From contig NC_014012.1 of the NCBI RefSeq assembly GCF_000091325.1, positions 3,170,500 through 3,234,499 of the forward strand: a stretch of 64,000 nt of DNA, in the 5' to 3' direction. Positions 9,252 through 19,548 of the stretch are shown here, one piece after another. The first letter of the stretch is position 1, and every line of letters begins with the position of its first letter. Position numbers and translations under genes: made by a program. The notes beneath the pieces are model-generated. The model was not told the origin of the DNA. It ran no database searches and saw only the letters and a list, made by a program, of their open reading frames with translations. This DNA comes from Shewanella violacea DSS12 (GTDB lineage: Bacteria; Pseudomonadota; Gammaproteobacteria; Enterobacterales; Shewanellaceae).

Positions 9252-10730
9252 GTGAGCAGTTCAATAGCAGATATTAAAACAAACGGTAAAGAAAACAGCC
9301 ATGGCCAACAGCAAGTGACTAAGACCTCTAATGTGTTGGCTAAGATAGTCGCCACTAAACCTGCGCATATAGCAGCATTAAAGCTACGCTTTCCCGAAGC
9401 TAGCCTAGAGCCTAAGATCTCTGACCGCAGCCTTTATGCAGCGCTCAGAGCCCCAAATGCCGGTTTTATCTTCGAGTGCAAGAAAGCCAGCCCATCCAAA
9501 GGCCTTATCCGCACCGATTTTGATGTCGAAGCCATTGCCGATGTCTACAATGACTACGCCGCAGGGATCTCGGTGCTCACAGATGAGCAGTTTTTTCAGG
9601 GCAACATGGATTACATTCCTAAAGTCCGAGCCCGGGTTAAACAGCCTATCCTCTGTAAAGACTTCTTCGTCGACAGCTATCAAGTTAAGCTCGCCGCCCA
9701 CCAAGGCGCAGATGCCATTCTTTTGATGCTGTCAGTGCTCGATGATACCAGATACTCAGCCCTAGCCTTTGAGGCTAATAAGTACCAGCTCGACATACTC
9801 ACAGAAGTAAGCAATGAAGCCGAGCTCGTGCGCGCCATTGCACTGGATGCCAACATCATAGGCATCAATAACCGTAACCTGCGAGACTTGACCACAGACT
9901 TGGCCACGACTGAGGAGCTAGCGCCACGTATCCCTGCGGATCGCGTGGTGATCAGCGAATCGGGCATTTACAATCAAGCTCAGGTTCACCGTCTGAGTCC
10001 ATTGGTCCATGGTTTCTTGGTTGGCAGCTCATTGATGGCAGAAGATGATTTAGACCTGGCTTGTCGTACATTGACCCTTGGTCATAACAAGGTCTGCGGC
10101 CTGACATCCGTTGAAGATGCCAACGCCGTCGCCAATGCCGGCGCCATTTATGGCGGACTCATTTTCGCCGAGAAGTCACCTCGCTATATCACGCCAAAGC
10201 AGGCTAAATCTCTGCTAGAAACTCATCGTTCCTCGGGCAAGCAGCTCAAGTTTGTCGGTGTGTTTGTTAACGAATCAGTAAAGGTTATCGCCGAACTCGC
10301 GTCATCACTGGATCTTTTTGCGGTTCAGCTCCACGGCAATGAATCTGAATATGATATCGCCCAAGTGCGTGGCGCCTTAGAAGCTGCGGGCTGTAAGGCT
10401 AAAATTTGGAAAGCCGTGGCGGTTAATGTCGATGAAGATGACACCGAATTAGCGGTGCCAACTAACGCAGATCGCATCTTGTTCGACAGTAAGAGCCACA
10501 AAGCAAGTGGCGCACAATTTGGTGGTACTGGCCTTAGCTTCGATTGGCAACAATCCCTGCCAAATAAGCAAGACGCCATGCTCGCCGGTGGCTTAGATGC
10601 CGACAATGCCAGTGATGCAAGTAAACAAGGATTTTACGGTCTGGATTTCAACTCCGGCCTAGAGAGCGCACCTGGGCGGAAAGATCATCACAAGATCGCC
10701 GCCGCATTTAGCGCACTCAGACAGTACTAA
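9252..10730 (+). CDS. trpCF: Bifunctional indole-3-glycerol phosphate synthase / phosphoribosylanthranilate isomerase
   Basis: A fused enzyme for the third and fourth steps. I choose the GTG at 9252 because GGAG (9241-9244) is well placed; it gives 492 residues, somewhat longer than E. coli TrpCF owing to an N-terminal extension. The synthase half shows FECKKASPSKG, PILCKDFF, INNRNL and ISESGIY. The isomerase half starts near KVCGLTSVEDA and shows GVFVNES, VQLHGNE and a late GGLDADN. Upstream in-frame codons inside trpD are unlikely starts. Confidence 0.95.
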   Translation: MSSSIADIKTNGKENSHGQQQVTKTSNVLAKIVATKPAHIAALKLRFPEASLEPKISDRSLYAALRAPNAGFIFECKKASPSKGLIRTDFDVEAIADVYNDYAAGISVLTDEQFFQGNMDYIPKVRARVKQPILCKDFFVDSYQVKLAAHQGADAILLMLSVLDDTRYSALAFEANKYQLDILTEVSNEAELVRAIALDANIIGINNRNLRDLTTDLATTEELAPRIPADRVVISESGIYNQAQVHRLSPLVHGFLVGSSLMAEDDLDLACRTLTLGHNKVCGLTSVEDANAVANAGAIYGGLIFAEKSPRYITPKQAKSLLETHRSSGKQLKFVGVFVNESVKVIAELASSLDLFAVQLHGNESEYDIAQVRGALEAAGCKAKIWKAVAVNVDEDDTELAVPTNADRILFDSKSHKASGAQFGGTGLSFDWQQSLPNKQDAMLAGGLDADNASDASKQGFYGLDFNSGLESAPGRKDHHKIAAAFSALRQY

Positions 10731-10936
10731 CAGACAGTATTAAATGTATTGAAATTTAAGCTTCAGATTAAACTTTAAAATTATGCTCGGCGTCGAGTAC
10801 GCAGAAATTGAGAATGAGGTTTAGGAGCGTACGCTCTCTTTGTTTATGGGAACTAATGCCATAAATGAGCACACGCGACAACAAGATCATACTCAATCAA
10901 GTACTCGTTGCTGAACAGCACATTAGGAATAACATT
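10731..10936 (+). other. Unusual 206-base gap inside the trp operon
   Basis: The other trp genes overlap or lie within about 10 bases of each other, but trpCF and trpB are separated by 206 bases. The gap holds a 12-bp palindrome GAGCGTACGCTC (10825-10836) and no convincing gene. It could carry an internal promoter or an mRNA-processing site; neither is proven. Confidence 0.5.
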
Positions 10937-12163
10937 ATGACCAAACTCGACCCCTACTTCGGCGAATATGGCGGTATGTACGTACCGCAGATATTAGTGC
11001 CTGCACTGAAACAGCTAGAAACCGCGTTTATTGAAGCTCAAGAAGATGAGGCCTTTCAAGCCGAATTCAGCGACCTGTTGAAAAACTATGCCGGTCGTCC
11101 GACGGCGCTGACCTTGACCCGTAACTTGAGTCCGAACCCACTGGTAAAAATCTACCTCAAGCGTGAAGACTTGCTTCACGGAGGTGCTCACAAGACCAAC
11201 CAGGTCTTAGGCCAGGCCCTGCTTGCCAAGCGCATGGGTAAGAAAGAGATCATCGCCGAAACTGGCGCGGGTCAACACGGTGTAGCAACCGCTCTCGCCT
11301 GTGCCCTGTTAGGCCTTAAGTGCAAGGTCTACATGGGCGCTAAAGACATAGAACGTCAGTCTCCTAACGTGTTTAGAATGAAGCTAATGGGCGCGGAAGT
11401 GATTCCGGTCACCTCTGGTTCATCGACCCTTAAAGATGCCTGTAACGAAGCCATGCGCGACTGGTCTGGTAGCTATGAAAAAGCTCACTATCTGCTGGGT
11501 ACTGCCGCAGGCCCACATCCCTTCCCCACTATAGTGCGTGAATTTCAGCGCATGATAGGCGAAGAGACTAAGAAGCAGCTGTTTGAACGTGAAGGTTGTC
11601 TGCCCGACGCAGTTATCGCCTGTGTCGGTGGTGGCTCGAACGCCATCGGCATGTTTGCCGACTTCATCGATGAGGAAAGCGTACAACTTATCGGTGTTGA
11701 GCCTGCTGGCCTAGGTATCGATACTCCTATGCATGGTGCGCCCCTTAAACACGGCAAGACAGGTATCTTCTTCGGCATGAAAGCGCCACTGATGCAGGAC
11801 AGCGAAGGTCAGATCCAGGAGTCTTACTCTATATCGGCAGGACTCGACTTCCCATCTGTGGGTCCTCAGCATGCACATCTTGCGGCTACTGGCCGTGCAA
11901 CTTACGAGTCGGCAACCGATGATGAGGCACTGGACGCCTTCCAGCTACTGGCTCGTTGTGAAGGAATTATTCCTGCACTTGAGTCATCACACGCCATCGC
12001 TTATGCACTCAAGTTTGCCGAAAAAGCCACCAAGGAAACCATCTTAGTGGTAAATCTATCGGGCCGCGGTGATAAAGATATCTTCACCGTTGCGGATATT
12101 CTGGAAAAGCGCGAGAAAGCGCAACTAACAGCAGATAAGGAGAGCGGCGATGACCGAATCTAA
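10937..12163 (+). CDS. trpB: Tryptophan synthase beta subunit
   Basis: PLP-dependent subunit that condenses indole with serine. The ATG at 10937 (408 residues) is preferred: AGGA lies at 10925-10928 and the protein begins [18 protein letters not shown] like known TrpB proteins; a frame open from 10865 has no such support. The PLP lysine is Lys86 in [17 protein letters not shown] binds the cofactor phosphate. The end overlaps trpA by 14 bases. Confidence 0.96.
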   Translation: MTKLDPYFGEYGGMYVPQILVPALKQLETAFIEAQEDEAFQAEFSDLLKNYAGRPTALTLTRNLSPNPLVKIYLKREDLLHGGAHKTNQVLGQALLAKRMGKKEIIAETGAGQHGVATALACALLGLKCKVYMGAKDIERQSPNVFRMKLMGAEVIPVTSGSSTLKDACNEAMRDWSGSYEKAHYLLGTAAGPHPFPTIVREFQRMIGEETKKQLFEREGCLPDAVIACVGGGSNAIGMFADFIDEESVQLIGVEPAGLGIDTPMHGAPLKHGKTGIFFGMKAPLMQDSEGQIQESYSISAGLDFPSVGPQHAHLAATGRATYESATDDEALDAFQLLARCEGIIPALESSHAIAYALKFAEKATKETILVVNLSGRGDKDIFTVADILEKREKAQLTADKESGDDRI

Positions 12164-12968
12164 ACAAGCAGGCCGTTACCAGGCAGCATTTGCCGCACTA
12201 AAAGAAAAAAATCAGGGCGCGTTTGTGCCATTCGTGACTTTAGGCGATCCAAGCCCACAACTGTCACTTAAGATCATCGACTGTTTAGTCGAAAATGGCG
12301 CCGATGCCCTAGAGCTAGGTTTTCCCTTCTCTGATCCACTGGCCGATGGCCCTGTCATTCAAGCAGCCAACCTAAGATCACTGGCCGCGGGCACTACGCC
12401 GACTCAGTGTTTCGAGATGCTCACCGAAATTCGAGCTAAATATCCGCAGCTGCCCATCGGCCTCTTGCTGTATGCAAACCTTGTGTACGCCAACGGTATC
12501 GATACTTTTTACGCCAAGGCCCAGGCCGCCGGTGTGGATTCGGTGCTTATTGCCGATGTACCGGTAGAGGAAGCCGACCCCTTTATCGCATCAGCCAAGG
12601 CTCATGGTGTTGCGCCTATCTTTATCGCACCGCCAAATGCCGATCGTGACACCCTAAAAATGGTGAGCGAGAAAGGCGAAGGCTACACTTATTTGCTTTC
12701 ACGCGCCGGTGTCACAGGCACAGAATCTAAGGCGGGTATGCCAATCGGTGAAATTTTATCTCGCCTCAAAGAGTTTAACGGCGCGCCGCCATTACTCGGG
12801 TTCGGTATTGCAAAGCCTGCACAAGTTAAAGCCGCCATAGAAGCAGGCGCTGCCGGTATCATCTCTGGCTCGGCAGTGGTGAAGATCATTGCCGCTAATA
12901 AAGATGATGAAACTGCATTGCTAGCTAAGCTGGGCGAGTTTACCCGCAACATGAAGGCCGCTACCTAA
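12150..12968 (+). CDS. trpA: Tryptophan synthase alpha subunit
   Basis: A 272-residue TIM-barrel lyase that releases indole from indole-3-glycerol phosphate and channels it to TrpB. Catalytic Glu55 lies in [15 protein letters not shown] and Asp66 at the end of that motif. [12 protein letters not shown] and LGFGI are phosphate-binding loops. It is the last gene of the operon, followed by a strong terminator. Confidence 0.96.
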   Translation: MTESKQAGRYQAAFAALKEKNQGAFVPFVTLGDPSPQLSLKIIDCLVENGADALELGFPFSDPLADGPVIQAANLRSLAAGTTPTQCFEMLTEIRAKYPQLPIGLLLYANLVYANGIDTFYAKAQAAGVDSVLIADVPVEEADPFIASAKAHGVAPIFIAPPNADRDTLKMVSEKGEGYTYLLSRAGVTGTESKAGMPIGEILSRLKEFNGAPPLLGFGIAKPAQVKAAIEAGAAGIISGSAVVKIIAANKDDETALLAKLGEFTRNMKAAT

Positions 12969-13012
12969 GCTATTAATGCCTAGTTAGGTACATTGATAAG
13001 CCAATAAATACC

Positions 13013-13042
13013 AAAACGCCAACTCAGTGAGTTGGCGTTTTT
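13013..13042. terminator. Strong terminator after trpA, shared with the convergent peptidase
   Basis: AAAACGCCAACTC (13013-13025) pairs perfectly with GAGTTGGCGTTTT (13029-13041) around an AGT loop. Flanking A and T runs make it bidirectional; it serves trpA and the minus-strand gene ending at 13075. Confidence 0.92.
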
Positions 13043-13074
13043 ATATTCATAATGCCAGCAAGTCGTCGCTAAGT

Positions 13075-15144
13075 TTATGTCTCTTTCTTAACAGCTTTGA
13101 GCTTTGCTTTATGATCTAGTTCACTTGCCGGCATCTCTTTAGCGTCATTTTTCAGGTAGTGGTCCATCCAACGCATCAGACGTAAATGATAGTCATATTG
13201 AGCTGCAGCCTTGCGGTTACCATGGCCTTCCCCCGGGTAGTACACCAGACGAACCGTTTTGCCCTGCACTTTCATGTAGCGGTATAGCTCCATTGACTGA
13301 GCTGGATGCACCCTAGGGTCGTCCTTACCATGCATAATAAGCAGTGGTGTTTCAGACTGGCCAGCCCAGTAAATAGGGCTGCGTTCCAGGTACCACTGCC
13401 ACTTATCCCAAGGATAAGAGCGGGCGTGAACCTGATGCATCTCGTTTGAGATATCGGTAGTACCAAACTTAGATAACTGGTTACTGACGCCGACAAACAT
13501 GACGCTGGCGGCGAAGTGCTTAGTCAACTTAGTCGCGGCCCAAGCCGAGGCATAACCACCGTATGATCCCCCTGTGATACCCACTTTCTTGCTATCGACT
13601 AAGCCCATATCCACAAGGCGGTCTTTAAACTCGACCAAGTCATCAAACTCTTTACCAGCATAGTCGTTTTGACCCAGCTTAGAGTAATCAACGCCCTTAC
13701 CTGTGCTGCCACGATAATTAGGATAAAACACCACGTAGCCTTGAGTCGCACCCAACTGACCTGGGCGAGAGTAATTGGTTAGCCAACCGTTTTTATCATG
13801 GCTCTCGGGACCGCCGTGAACCGACATGATAAGCGGGTAACGTTGCCCCTTGTTATAGTCGAGCGGGTAAATCAGTACACCGGCTATCTCGACGCCATCT
13901 TTGGCCTTGAAAGAGATGGACTCCTGCTTAGCCAGACGCTTGTTGTCGAGCCAGGTATTGGAGTTACTTAAGCGGGTCGCTTTATGCTTACTGCCTCTAA
14001 GCATATAGACTTCGTTGGGATGCTGAGCCGTATGGGCCCTTAGCGCAATCGTCTTGTCAGAATCTGAGATACTCAGCTGGGATGCGATAAACTTACCCGC
14101 TTTAACCACCACCTTGTAATCATGGCTACCAGGCTTTAGCAAACCGACCACAGAGTCTGTATCGATATTAGTGATAAAATAGAGCTCATTTGTATCACTT
14201 TTCCACTCAAAATCACTCACATGACCTAAGTGATTGGGTAGCCATTCGCTGATCTTACCGGTTTTAGTTTCCGCCAGAAACAAGCGGCCAGCCGCAGGGT
14301 CGTGCATGTCTTCTGCACCCAGAATGGCAACATATTTACCATCATGGGAAAACGCTGCATCACCTAATTTACCTTGTGTCATAAAGGAAGTAACCACTTG
14401 CTGCTTAGCCAGGTTAACGATATGCCACTTTGACTTCATGTACTGATCGTCGATTAACGCTGTTGGCTGAGTTTTGACTAACAGCTGCTGGCCATTAGTC
14501 GACCACTGCACATCCGAAACATAATCTTCTATGTGCCAGGCCGCTGGCGTGAGTGGCTTATCCCTAACCGCTAGATCAATCACGTATAGCTGCTGGTTCA
14601 CTAGGTTCTCTTCGTAAACCTCGGCCATAAATCCCAGTTTTTCAAGTTTTTTGACACTTTTATCTTTAGCAGGTTGGGCAATTATGGCGATCTGTTTACC
14701 GTTATTACTTAGGGAGTAATCAGCAAGATCAGTCTCTTTAAACTCTAAGGTCTTTTGCGCCTGACCACCGTTAAAGGGGATCTGGTAAAGCGCAGTAAAC
14801 TTGTCTTCGCCCATCTTGGCAAGGAAATAGATCAAGCTGCCATCGGCGGACCACTGAATATTGTTAATGGTCACCTTACCTGTGATGTAGGGACGCTCAA
14901 CGCCCTTGTCATCCACAAGATAAAGCTCAGCCCAGTTCAAGCCATTATCTTCCTTGTATAGCTCACGGGGAACGTAACGGGTAAAAGCAACATTATCGCC
15001 CGACGGGCTAACTTGTGCCTGAGCGACTTGCTGTAGGCCAATCACCTCTTCGGCAGTTAAGGTATCACTTGCATGTGCAGCAACACTCAACAGGCCTATA
15101 GATAAGGCCACCGCCTGCTTAACAAGATTCAACTGTCTCTTCAT
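13075..15144 (-). CDS. Secreted S9-family (prolyl oligopeptidase/acylaminoacyl) peptidase
   Basis: A 689-residue serine peptidase with an N-terminal signal peptide (KRQLNLVKQAVALSIGLLSV, cleavage near AHA), a beta-propeller-like middle, and a C-terminal alpha/beta hydrolase domain. The likely nucleophile is Ser527 in GGSYGG, with Asp608/609 in KDDPRVHP and His641 in GEGHGN. The ATG at 15144 is chosen over an upstream TTG (15162) because the signal peptide starts there. It probably cleaves peptides in the periplasm. Convergent with trpA. Confidence 0.88.
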   Translation of the reverse strand: MKRQLNLVKQAVALSIGLLSVAAHASDTLTAEEVIGLQQVAQAQVSPSGDNVAFTRYVPRELYKEDNGLNWAELYLVDDKGVERPYITGKVTINNIQWSADGSLIYFLAKMGEDKFTALYQIPFNGGQAQKTLEFKETDLADYSLSNNGKQIAIIAQPAKDKSVKKLEKLGFMAEVYEENLVNQQLYVIDLAVRDKPLTPAAWHIEDYVSDVQWSTNGQQLLVKTQPTALIDDQYMKSKWHIVNLAKQQVVTSFMTQGKLGDAAFSHDGKYVAILGAEDMHDPAAGRLFLAETKTGKISEWLPNHLGHVSDFEWKSDTNELYFITNIDTDSVVGLLKPGSHDYKVVVKAGKFIASQLSISDSDKTIALRAHTAQHPNEVYMLRGSKHKATRLSNSNTWLDNKRLAKQESISFKAKDGVEIAGVLIYPLDYNKGQRYPLIMSVHGGPESHDKNGWLTNYSRPGQLGATQGYVVFYPNYRGSTGKGVDYSKLGQNDYAGKEFDDLVEFKDRLVDMGLVDSKKVGITGGSYGGYASAWAATKLTKHFAASVMFVGVSNQLSKFGTTDISNEMHQVHARSYPWDKWQWYLERSPIYWAGQSETPLLIMHGKDDPRVHPAQSMELYRYMKVQGKTVRLVYYPGEGHGNRKAAAQYDYHLRLMRWMDHYLKNDAKEMPASELDHKAKLKAVKKET

Positions 15145-15341
15145 ATCTGGTATAGACTCCAATCTGTTAATTATCTTGTTCTTGCCGCCTCGCCCCGAAA
15201 CACAGCAGCTCCAAAGGCAACAAAATCAACACCAACAACACTAATAGTTAACGTTATAATCTTTCACTATTAATTGAGCCTGAAAAACGAGAGACTTATT
15301 AGAGAATAATACAGTTTGCAGTAGCATTTCAGCTAGATGCA

Positions 15342-15704
15342 ATGAGTCATGACAAGATGTTAACAATGGAAAAAATAATAGATAAGCTTGAGCAATATCA
15401 ACAGAGGAGTGGCTTTGAACATACAAAGTACGCTACAAGAGAAGACAGCAGTGGCGACACCTTCTACCTCACAGGATGGCTTGGGCAAGTTCGTATAACA
15501 AAAGATATCACCGACAAATATCCTGTATTTAAGTATGGTTCGAAAGTTAGCTTATTTCGGCATTATGTTGGGTTATGGCATCCAGTAAAAACAAACATCA
15601 TCTCTTATGTTTTCATTTTTGATTGGCAGCTTTATCGCCTATTTTGCTGTAATAATATTAAGAGAGATAAAATAACTGACCTCAAACGATTTTTGTTTGA
15701 GTAG
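15342..15704 (+). CDS. Hypothetical protein, 120 residues
   Basis: I do not recognise this protein. It starts MSHDKMLTMEKIIDKLEQYQQ, a likely amphipathic helix, and has a hydrophobic stretch near residues 85-98 (NIISYVFIFDWQLY). Three in-frame ATGs (15342, 15357, 15366) leave the start open and no strong ribosome site is seen. It lies alone between the S9 peptidase (divergent) and the AAA ATPase (same strand). Confidence 0.4.
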   Translation: MSHDKMLTMEKIIDKLEQYQQRSGFEHTKYATREDSSGDTFYLTGWLGQVRITKDITDKYPVFKYGSKVSLFRHYVGLWHPVKTNIISYVFIFDWQLYRLFCCNNIKRDKITDLKRFLFE

Positions 15705-15820
15705 TTCAGACTCAAGCCTCTTGGCTGTTATCTGATGATTAAATCTATACTTTATCCTACTTGCTTAATTCGCAACCGCCTCTTATGCTGTAAACTCATT
15801 CAAAGGCATTGATTGCACTT

Positions 15821-17338
15821 ATGTTTAATGCGTTTTATCGACTCAATGACAATCCATTTTCACCAGAGCTTATGCTCAGTAGCCCCTATCTCAGTAAGAG
15901 TCACACAGAGGCACTAGCACATCTTAGCTATGGGGTGAGAGAGACTGGTGGTTTTATACTACTCACCGGCGATGAAGGCAGCGGAAAAACCACATTATTA
16001 ACGTCTTTAATCGCGCACCTACCTGAAAATACTGATGTTGCCGTGATGCATAACCCAGCCTTTAGTGAAGTTGAGCTATTGGCCGATTTATGCACTGCAC
16101 TAGCCATTGAATTTCATCAAGCCAATTTAAAACACTTAATCGATTGTTTGAGTGATTTTTTACAGGCTAACCATGACAAGGGACACAATACTGTTTTAGT
16201 GATCGATAATGCCCAGCATCTGAGTAATAACTTGCTGGAGCAACTGAGGCTATTAACCAACTTAGAAACCGATACCCAGAAACTGCTGCAAATAATATTA
16301 GTTGGCCGACCCGAGCTAAAGCAGCACATAAACCAACAAGCCCTGAGACAAGTCGCTCAAAGAATCACGGTCAGATACCACCTAGGGCCGCTCACCAAGC
16401 AGGAAACTTCTGAGTACATAGCGCACAGGCTAAGACTCTGCGGCTTACATGAACCCTTATTTCAGCAATCTGCAGTCAAGATTATCGCTAAATACAGTGC
16501 AGGGAATCCAAAGCTGATTAATCGCCTTTCTGAGCGAGCCTTGATGACAGCTTATGGGCAATCCCAGAACAGCATAGATGCCAGAATAACTCAGATTGCC
16601 ATAGCCGATGTCTTGGGTATCGAGCCAACTAGGTCAGTGAAAATCCCCCTAGTTGCTATCATCACTTCCCTGATGCTTATAGGCATAATAAGTTATCAAG
16701 TATTGAAAGCGCCGGACACTCAATTAGCTCCCGAATCATTAGCCGCTCAAGCCTCAGTCCCTAGACTTACAGCAACAGCAAAAGCAAAAGCAACAGCATT
16801 CGCTCATACTACTAAGGCTACAACATCCACCCAGGTCCTTGAAGGGATACGCCCACAGTACCAAGCAAAGCCGATATATAGCGCAACAAGGGCCCAAACC
16901 CCATTAGTAAATTTACCAGAGGAGCCAAATAACGACGGCCATTCTGAATTGATTGAAGATGTTGAACCAATAGAATCAACTGATTTAACCCAAGCAGTGA
17001 CTCCTGCCCTCATCTATATCACGGCTAAATTCGTAGAGAATCCGGACATAAATTCAGTCTCATCTATCGACCCAAAAACGAATGTGCAGCAGCAAAATTG
17101 GTATGTGGTGCAGGTATACGCAGGTTATCTGCCACCAGGAAATCCCCAAGAATATAGCTGCGAATACCATGAACTCATAACCCGTCAACATGGCGATACC
17201 TTCTACATCACCTCGCTTAACTTGAATCTTGCAGATGCAAGAGAGATTAAGCAAAAACTCAAGACTCGCTGCCAACTCGATTCTTGGGTAAAGCCCTTGC
17301 CAAAGAGCTGGCGCCCTTTACTGACAGCGACTCGCTAA
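15821..17338 (+). CDS. ExeA/GspA-like AAA ATPase with one membrane span and periplasmic tail
   Basis: A 505-residue protein from the ATG at 15821 (an in-frame ATG lies 12 bases upstream). MFNAFYRLNDNPFSP is the typical ExeA-like opening. Counting from the upstream start, Walker A GDEGSGKT is at 54-61, Walker B VLVIDNA at 129-135, and a single transmembrane helix (KIPLVAIITSLMLIGIISY) at about 278-296. A low-complexity Ala/Thr linker leads to a C-terminal domain beginning NWYVVQVYAGY, which resembles a SPOR-type or other peptidoglycan-contacting module. Such ATPases help secretion or envelope machinery pass the cell wall; the partner is unknown. Confidence 0.75.
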   Translation: MFNAFYRLNDNPFSPELMLSSPYLSKSHTEALAHLSYGVRETGGFILLTGDEGSGKTTLLTSLIAHLPENTDVAVMHNPAFSEVELLADLCTALAIEFHQANLKHLIDCLSDFLQANHDKGHNTVLVIDNAQHLSNNLLEQLRLLTNLETDTQKLLQIILVGRPELKQHINQQALRQVAQRITVRYHLGPLTKQETSEYIAHRLRLCGLHEPLFQQSAVKIIAKYSAGNPKLINRLSERALMTAYGQSQNSIDARITQIAIADVLGIEPTRSVKIPLVAIITSLMLIGIISYQVLKAPDTQLAPESLAAQASVPRLTATAKAKATAFAHTTKATTSTQVLEGIRPQYQAKPIYSATRAQTPLVNLPEEPNNDGHSELIEDVEPIESTDLTQAVTPALIYITAKFVENPDINSVSSIDPKTNVQQQNWYVVQVYAGYLPPGNPQEYSCEYHELITRQHGDTFYITSLNLNLADAREIKQKLKTRCQLDSWVKPLPKSWRPLLTATR

Positions 17339-17597
17339 TATCTCTTTTTTAACATCAGATTAGCTATGTTCAGGACAGAGGCTTGTTAGCCACTGCCATT
17401 CTTGGGACAGATGAGAACCGATTCGAGATATTAGAGTCAGCGTTGATGAAGTAAAAATTAATGACATCATCCTTGTTTCGCATACATCAGCTAGGCTTCA
17501 TTCCAGCTCTGCCAAGCCACTAATGCTTCTTGTTTAACCCGTCGCTCGTGTTACACTCAGGCTCACTTTTTTGAACCGCTATTTTGATAATATTCCT

Positions 17598-18149
17598 ATG
17601 AAACAACTGTTAGATTTTCTTCCCTTAGTCATCTTCTTCGCCGTCTATAAATTCTTCGATATCTATGCGGCCAGTGGTGCCTTGATTGCAGCAACCGCCC
17701 TGCAATTAATCGTTACCTACGCGCTCTACAAGAAAATAGAGAAGATGCATCTGGTCACCTTCGTGATGGTCACCTTCTTCGGTACTCTCACCTTAGTGTT
17801 TCATGATGACACCTTCATCAAGTGGAAAGTAACTGTAGTTTATGCACTATTTGCTATCGCTCTCGCAGTCAGCCAGTTCATCAACAAGCCAATCCTGAAG
17901 AACATGCTGGGCAAAGAATTAGTCGTCGAAGACAGAATTTGGGCCCATGTCACCTGGTATTGGGTCATCTTCTTCATCGCCTGTAGTCTGGTCAATATTT
18001 ATGTAGCCTTCAGTTTGCCTCAGGAAACCTGGGTCAATTTCAAAGTATTCGGCTTAACCGCACTCACCTTACTTAATACGGTAGTGACTGTAGTTTACCT
18101 GTTTAAGAACATGCCTGAAGAGCATAAGAAAGAGTTCACTAAGAAGTAA
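17598..18149 (+). CDS. yciB: Inner-membrane septation protein A family (YciB/IspZ)
   Basis: A 183-residue polytopic membrane protein with about five hydrophobic spans. It opens [19 protein letters not shown] and contains [12 protein letters not shown] and late [17 protein letters not shown], all typical of YciB. The family affects cell-envelope and division functions in ways not fully resolved. The ATG at 17598 fits family length; an upstream TTG would only add nine polar residues. Followed by yciI and xthA on the same strand. Confidence 0.88.
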   Translation: MKQLLDFLPLVIFFAVYKFFDIYAASGALIAATALQLIVTYALYKKIEKMHLVTFVMVTFFGTLTLVFHDDTFIKWKVTVVYALFAIALAVSQFINKPILKNMLGKELVVEDRIWAHVTWYWVIFFIACSLVNIYVAFSLPQETWVNFKVFGLTALTLLNTVVTVVYLFKNMPEEHKKEFTKK

Positions 18150-18221
18150 TCTGGCTAGGATAATGAGTCTCTGGACATCAGTCATGGACGCTTAGCTAAC
18201 CTAATAAAAGGAACTAAAATC

Positions 18222-18521
18222 ATGTGGTATATGATCTCATCACAAGATGTAGAAAACAGTTTAGAGAAACGCCTTGCCGCTCGCCCAGAGCATCTGGCAC
18301 GCCTACAACAATTGGCCGATGAAGGTCGTCTGCTGGTTGCTGGTCCTCACCCTGCTATCGACAACGAAAACCCGGGAGAAGCTGGCTTTACCGGCTCACT
18401 GGTAGTTGCCGATTTCCCATCGTTAGAAGACGCTCAAGCCTGGGCCGATGTGGATCCTTATATTGCCGCTGGCGTATATGACAAGGTGATCGTTAAGCCA
18501 TTTAAGCGCGTACTGCCGTAA
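18222..18521 (+). CDS. yciI: YciI family protein
   Basis: A 99-residue protein of the YCII (dimeric ferredoxin-like) fold: [20 protein letters not shown] at the start, [10 protein letters not shown] near residue 45 and [12 protein letters not shown] near 78. The biochemical role of stand-alone YciI is not well defined. A clear AAAGGAA ribosome site precedes the ATG. It lies 73 bases after yciB and 19 before xthA. Confidence 0.9.
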   Translation: MWYMISSQDVENSLEKRLAARPEHLARLQQLADEGRLLVAGPHPAIDNENPGEAGFTGSLVVADFPSLEDAQAWADVDPYIAAGVYDKVIVKPFKRVLP

Positions 18522-18540
18522 TTCAAGGAAGTAAAAGTTT

Positions 18541-19347
18541 ATGAAAATAGTCTCTTTTAATATCAATGGTATTCGCGCCAGACTGCATCAGCTCCAGGCG
18601 TTAATCGACGCCCACCAGCCTGATATCATAGGCCTGCAAGAAACCAAGGCACACGATGAAGTGTTTCCGGCTGCCGATGTCGAAGCCATGGGTTACAAGG
18701 TGCACTATCACGGCGGCAAGGCCCATTACGGCGTTGCCATGCTATCTAAGCTTGAGCCTATCAAGGTACAAAAAGGCTTCCCAACGGACAGCGAAGATGC
18801 TCAGCGCCGCATGATCATGGCAACCTTTACCCAAGAAAATGGCCGTCCGTTAACTGTACTCAATGGCTACTTCCCTCAGGGCGACAACATCAGCCACGAG
18901 ACTAAGTACCCGGCCAAGCGTCAGTTCTATAAAGATCTGATGACCTACCTGAACGAGAACCACACGCCAGATGAAGATATCGCGATTATCGGTGACATCA
19001 ACATCTCACCTATGGATCTCGATATAGGCATAGGCGAACCAAACGCTAAACGTTGGCTAAGAACGGGTAAGTGTAGCTTCCAGCCCGAAGAACGTGAATG
19101 GCTGAAGACTCTGATGGATTGGGGGTTAGTGGATACTTTCCGCGAGCTGCATCCCGAGCGCACCGAGCGTTATTCCTGGTTCGATTACCGCAGCAAGGGG
19201 TTTGTGGATAATCGCGGCCTGCGCATCGATGTAGTACTTGCGACTAAGTCACTCAATGAACGTCTGGTGGAATCCGATGTGGATTACGATCTACGCGCGA
19301 TAGAGAAACCATCGGATCATGCGCCGATCTGGAGCTCGTTTAAGTAG
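18541..19347 (+). CDS. xthA: Exodeoxyribonuclease III
   Basis: A 268-residue AP endonuclease / 3'-5' exonuclease of base-excision repair, the same length as the E. coli enzyme. Active-site motifs are FNINGIRAR at the start, GLQETKAHD (metal-binding Glu), IIGDINISP (Asp/Asn) and the C-terminal SDHAP (catalytic His). Same strand as yciI with a 19-base gap, so probably co-transcribed. Confidence 0.96.
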   Translation: MKIVSFNINGIRARLHQLQALIDAHQPDIIGLQETKAHDEVFPAADVEAMGYKVHYHGGKAHYGVAMLSKLEPIKVQKGFPTDSEDAQRRMIMATFTQENGRPLTVLNGYFPQGDNISHETKYPAKRQFYKDLMTYLNENHTPDEDIAIIGDINISPMDLDIGIGEPNAKRWLRTGKCSFQPEEREWLKTLMDWGLVDTFRELHPERTERYSWFDYRSKGFVDNRGLRIDVVLATKSLNERLVESDVDYDLRAIEKPSDHAPIWSSFK

Positions 19348-19381
19348 TGCTTCCCCTACTCTACTAAAACCACATAAGAAG

Positions 19382-19430
19382 CAGATAAAGGTTGGTTACA
19401 GTGTAAATCACTGCGATAAACCTTTATCTG
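19382..19430. terminator. Stem-loop between xthA and the TonB receptor
   Basis: CAGATAAAGGTT (19382-19393) pairs perfectly with AACCTTTATCTG (19419-19430); inside, CAGTG (19399-19403) pairs with CACTG (19409-19413). It probably separates two convergent transcripts, though no long U run follows. Confidence 0.6.
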
Positions 19431-19548
19431 AGTGGATTCATTTCCCAAGTAGAATAGTTAAATTCAAACTTCATTCAACACATATTCGCCTTTAGTACCA
19501 TTCCGAAACTGTTAGACGAATTAACATGTCTTTGGAACTAGCCACTGG

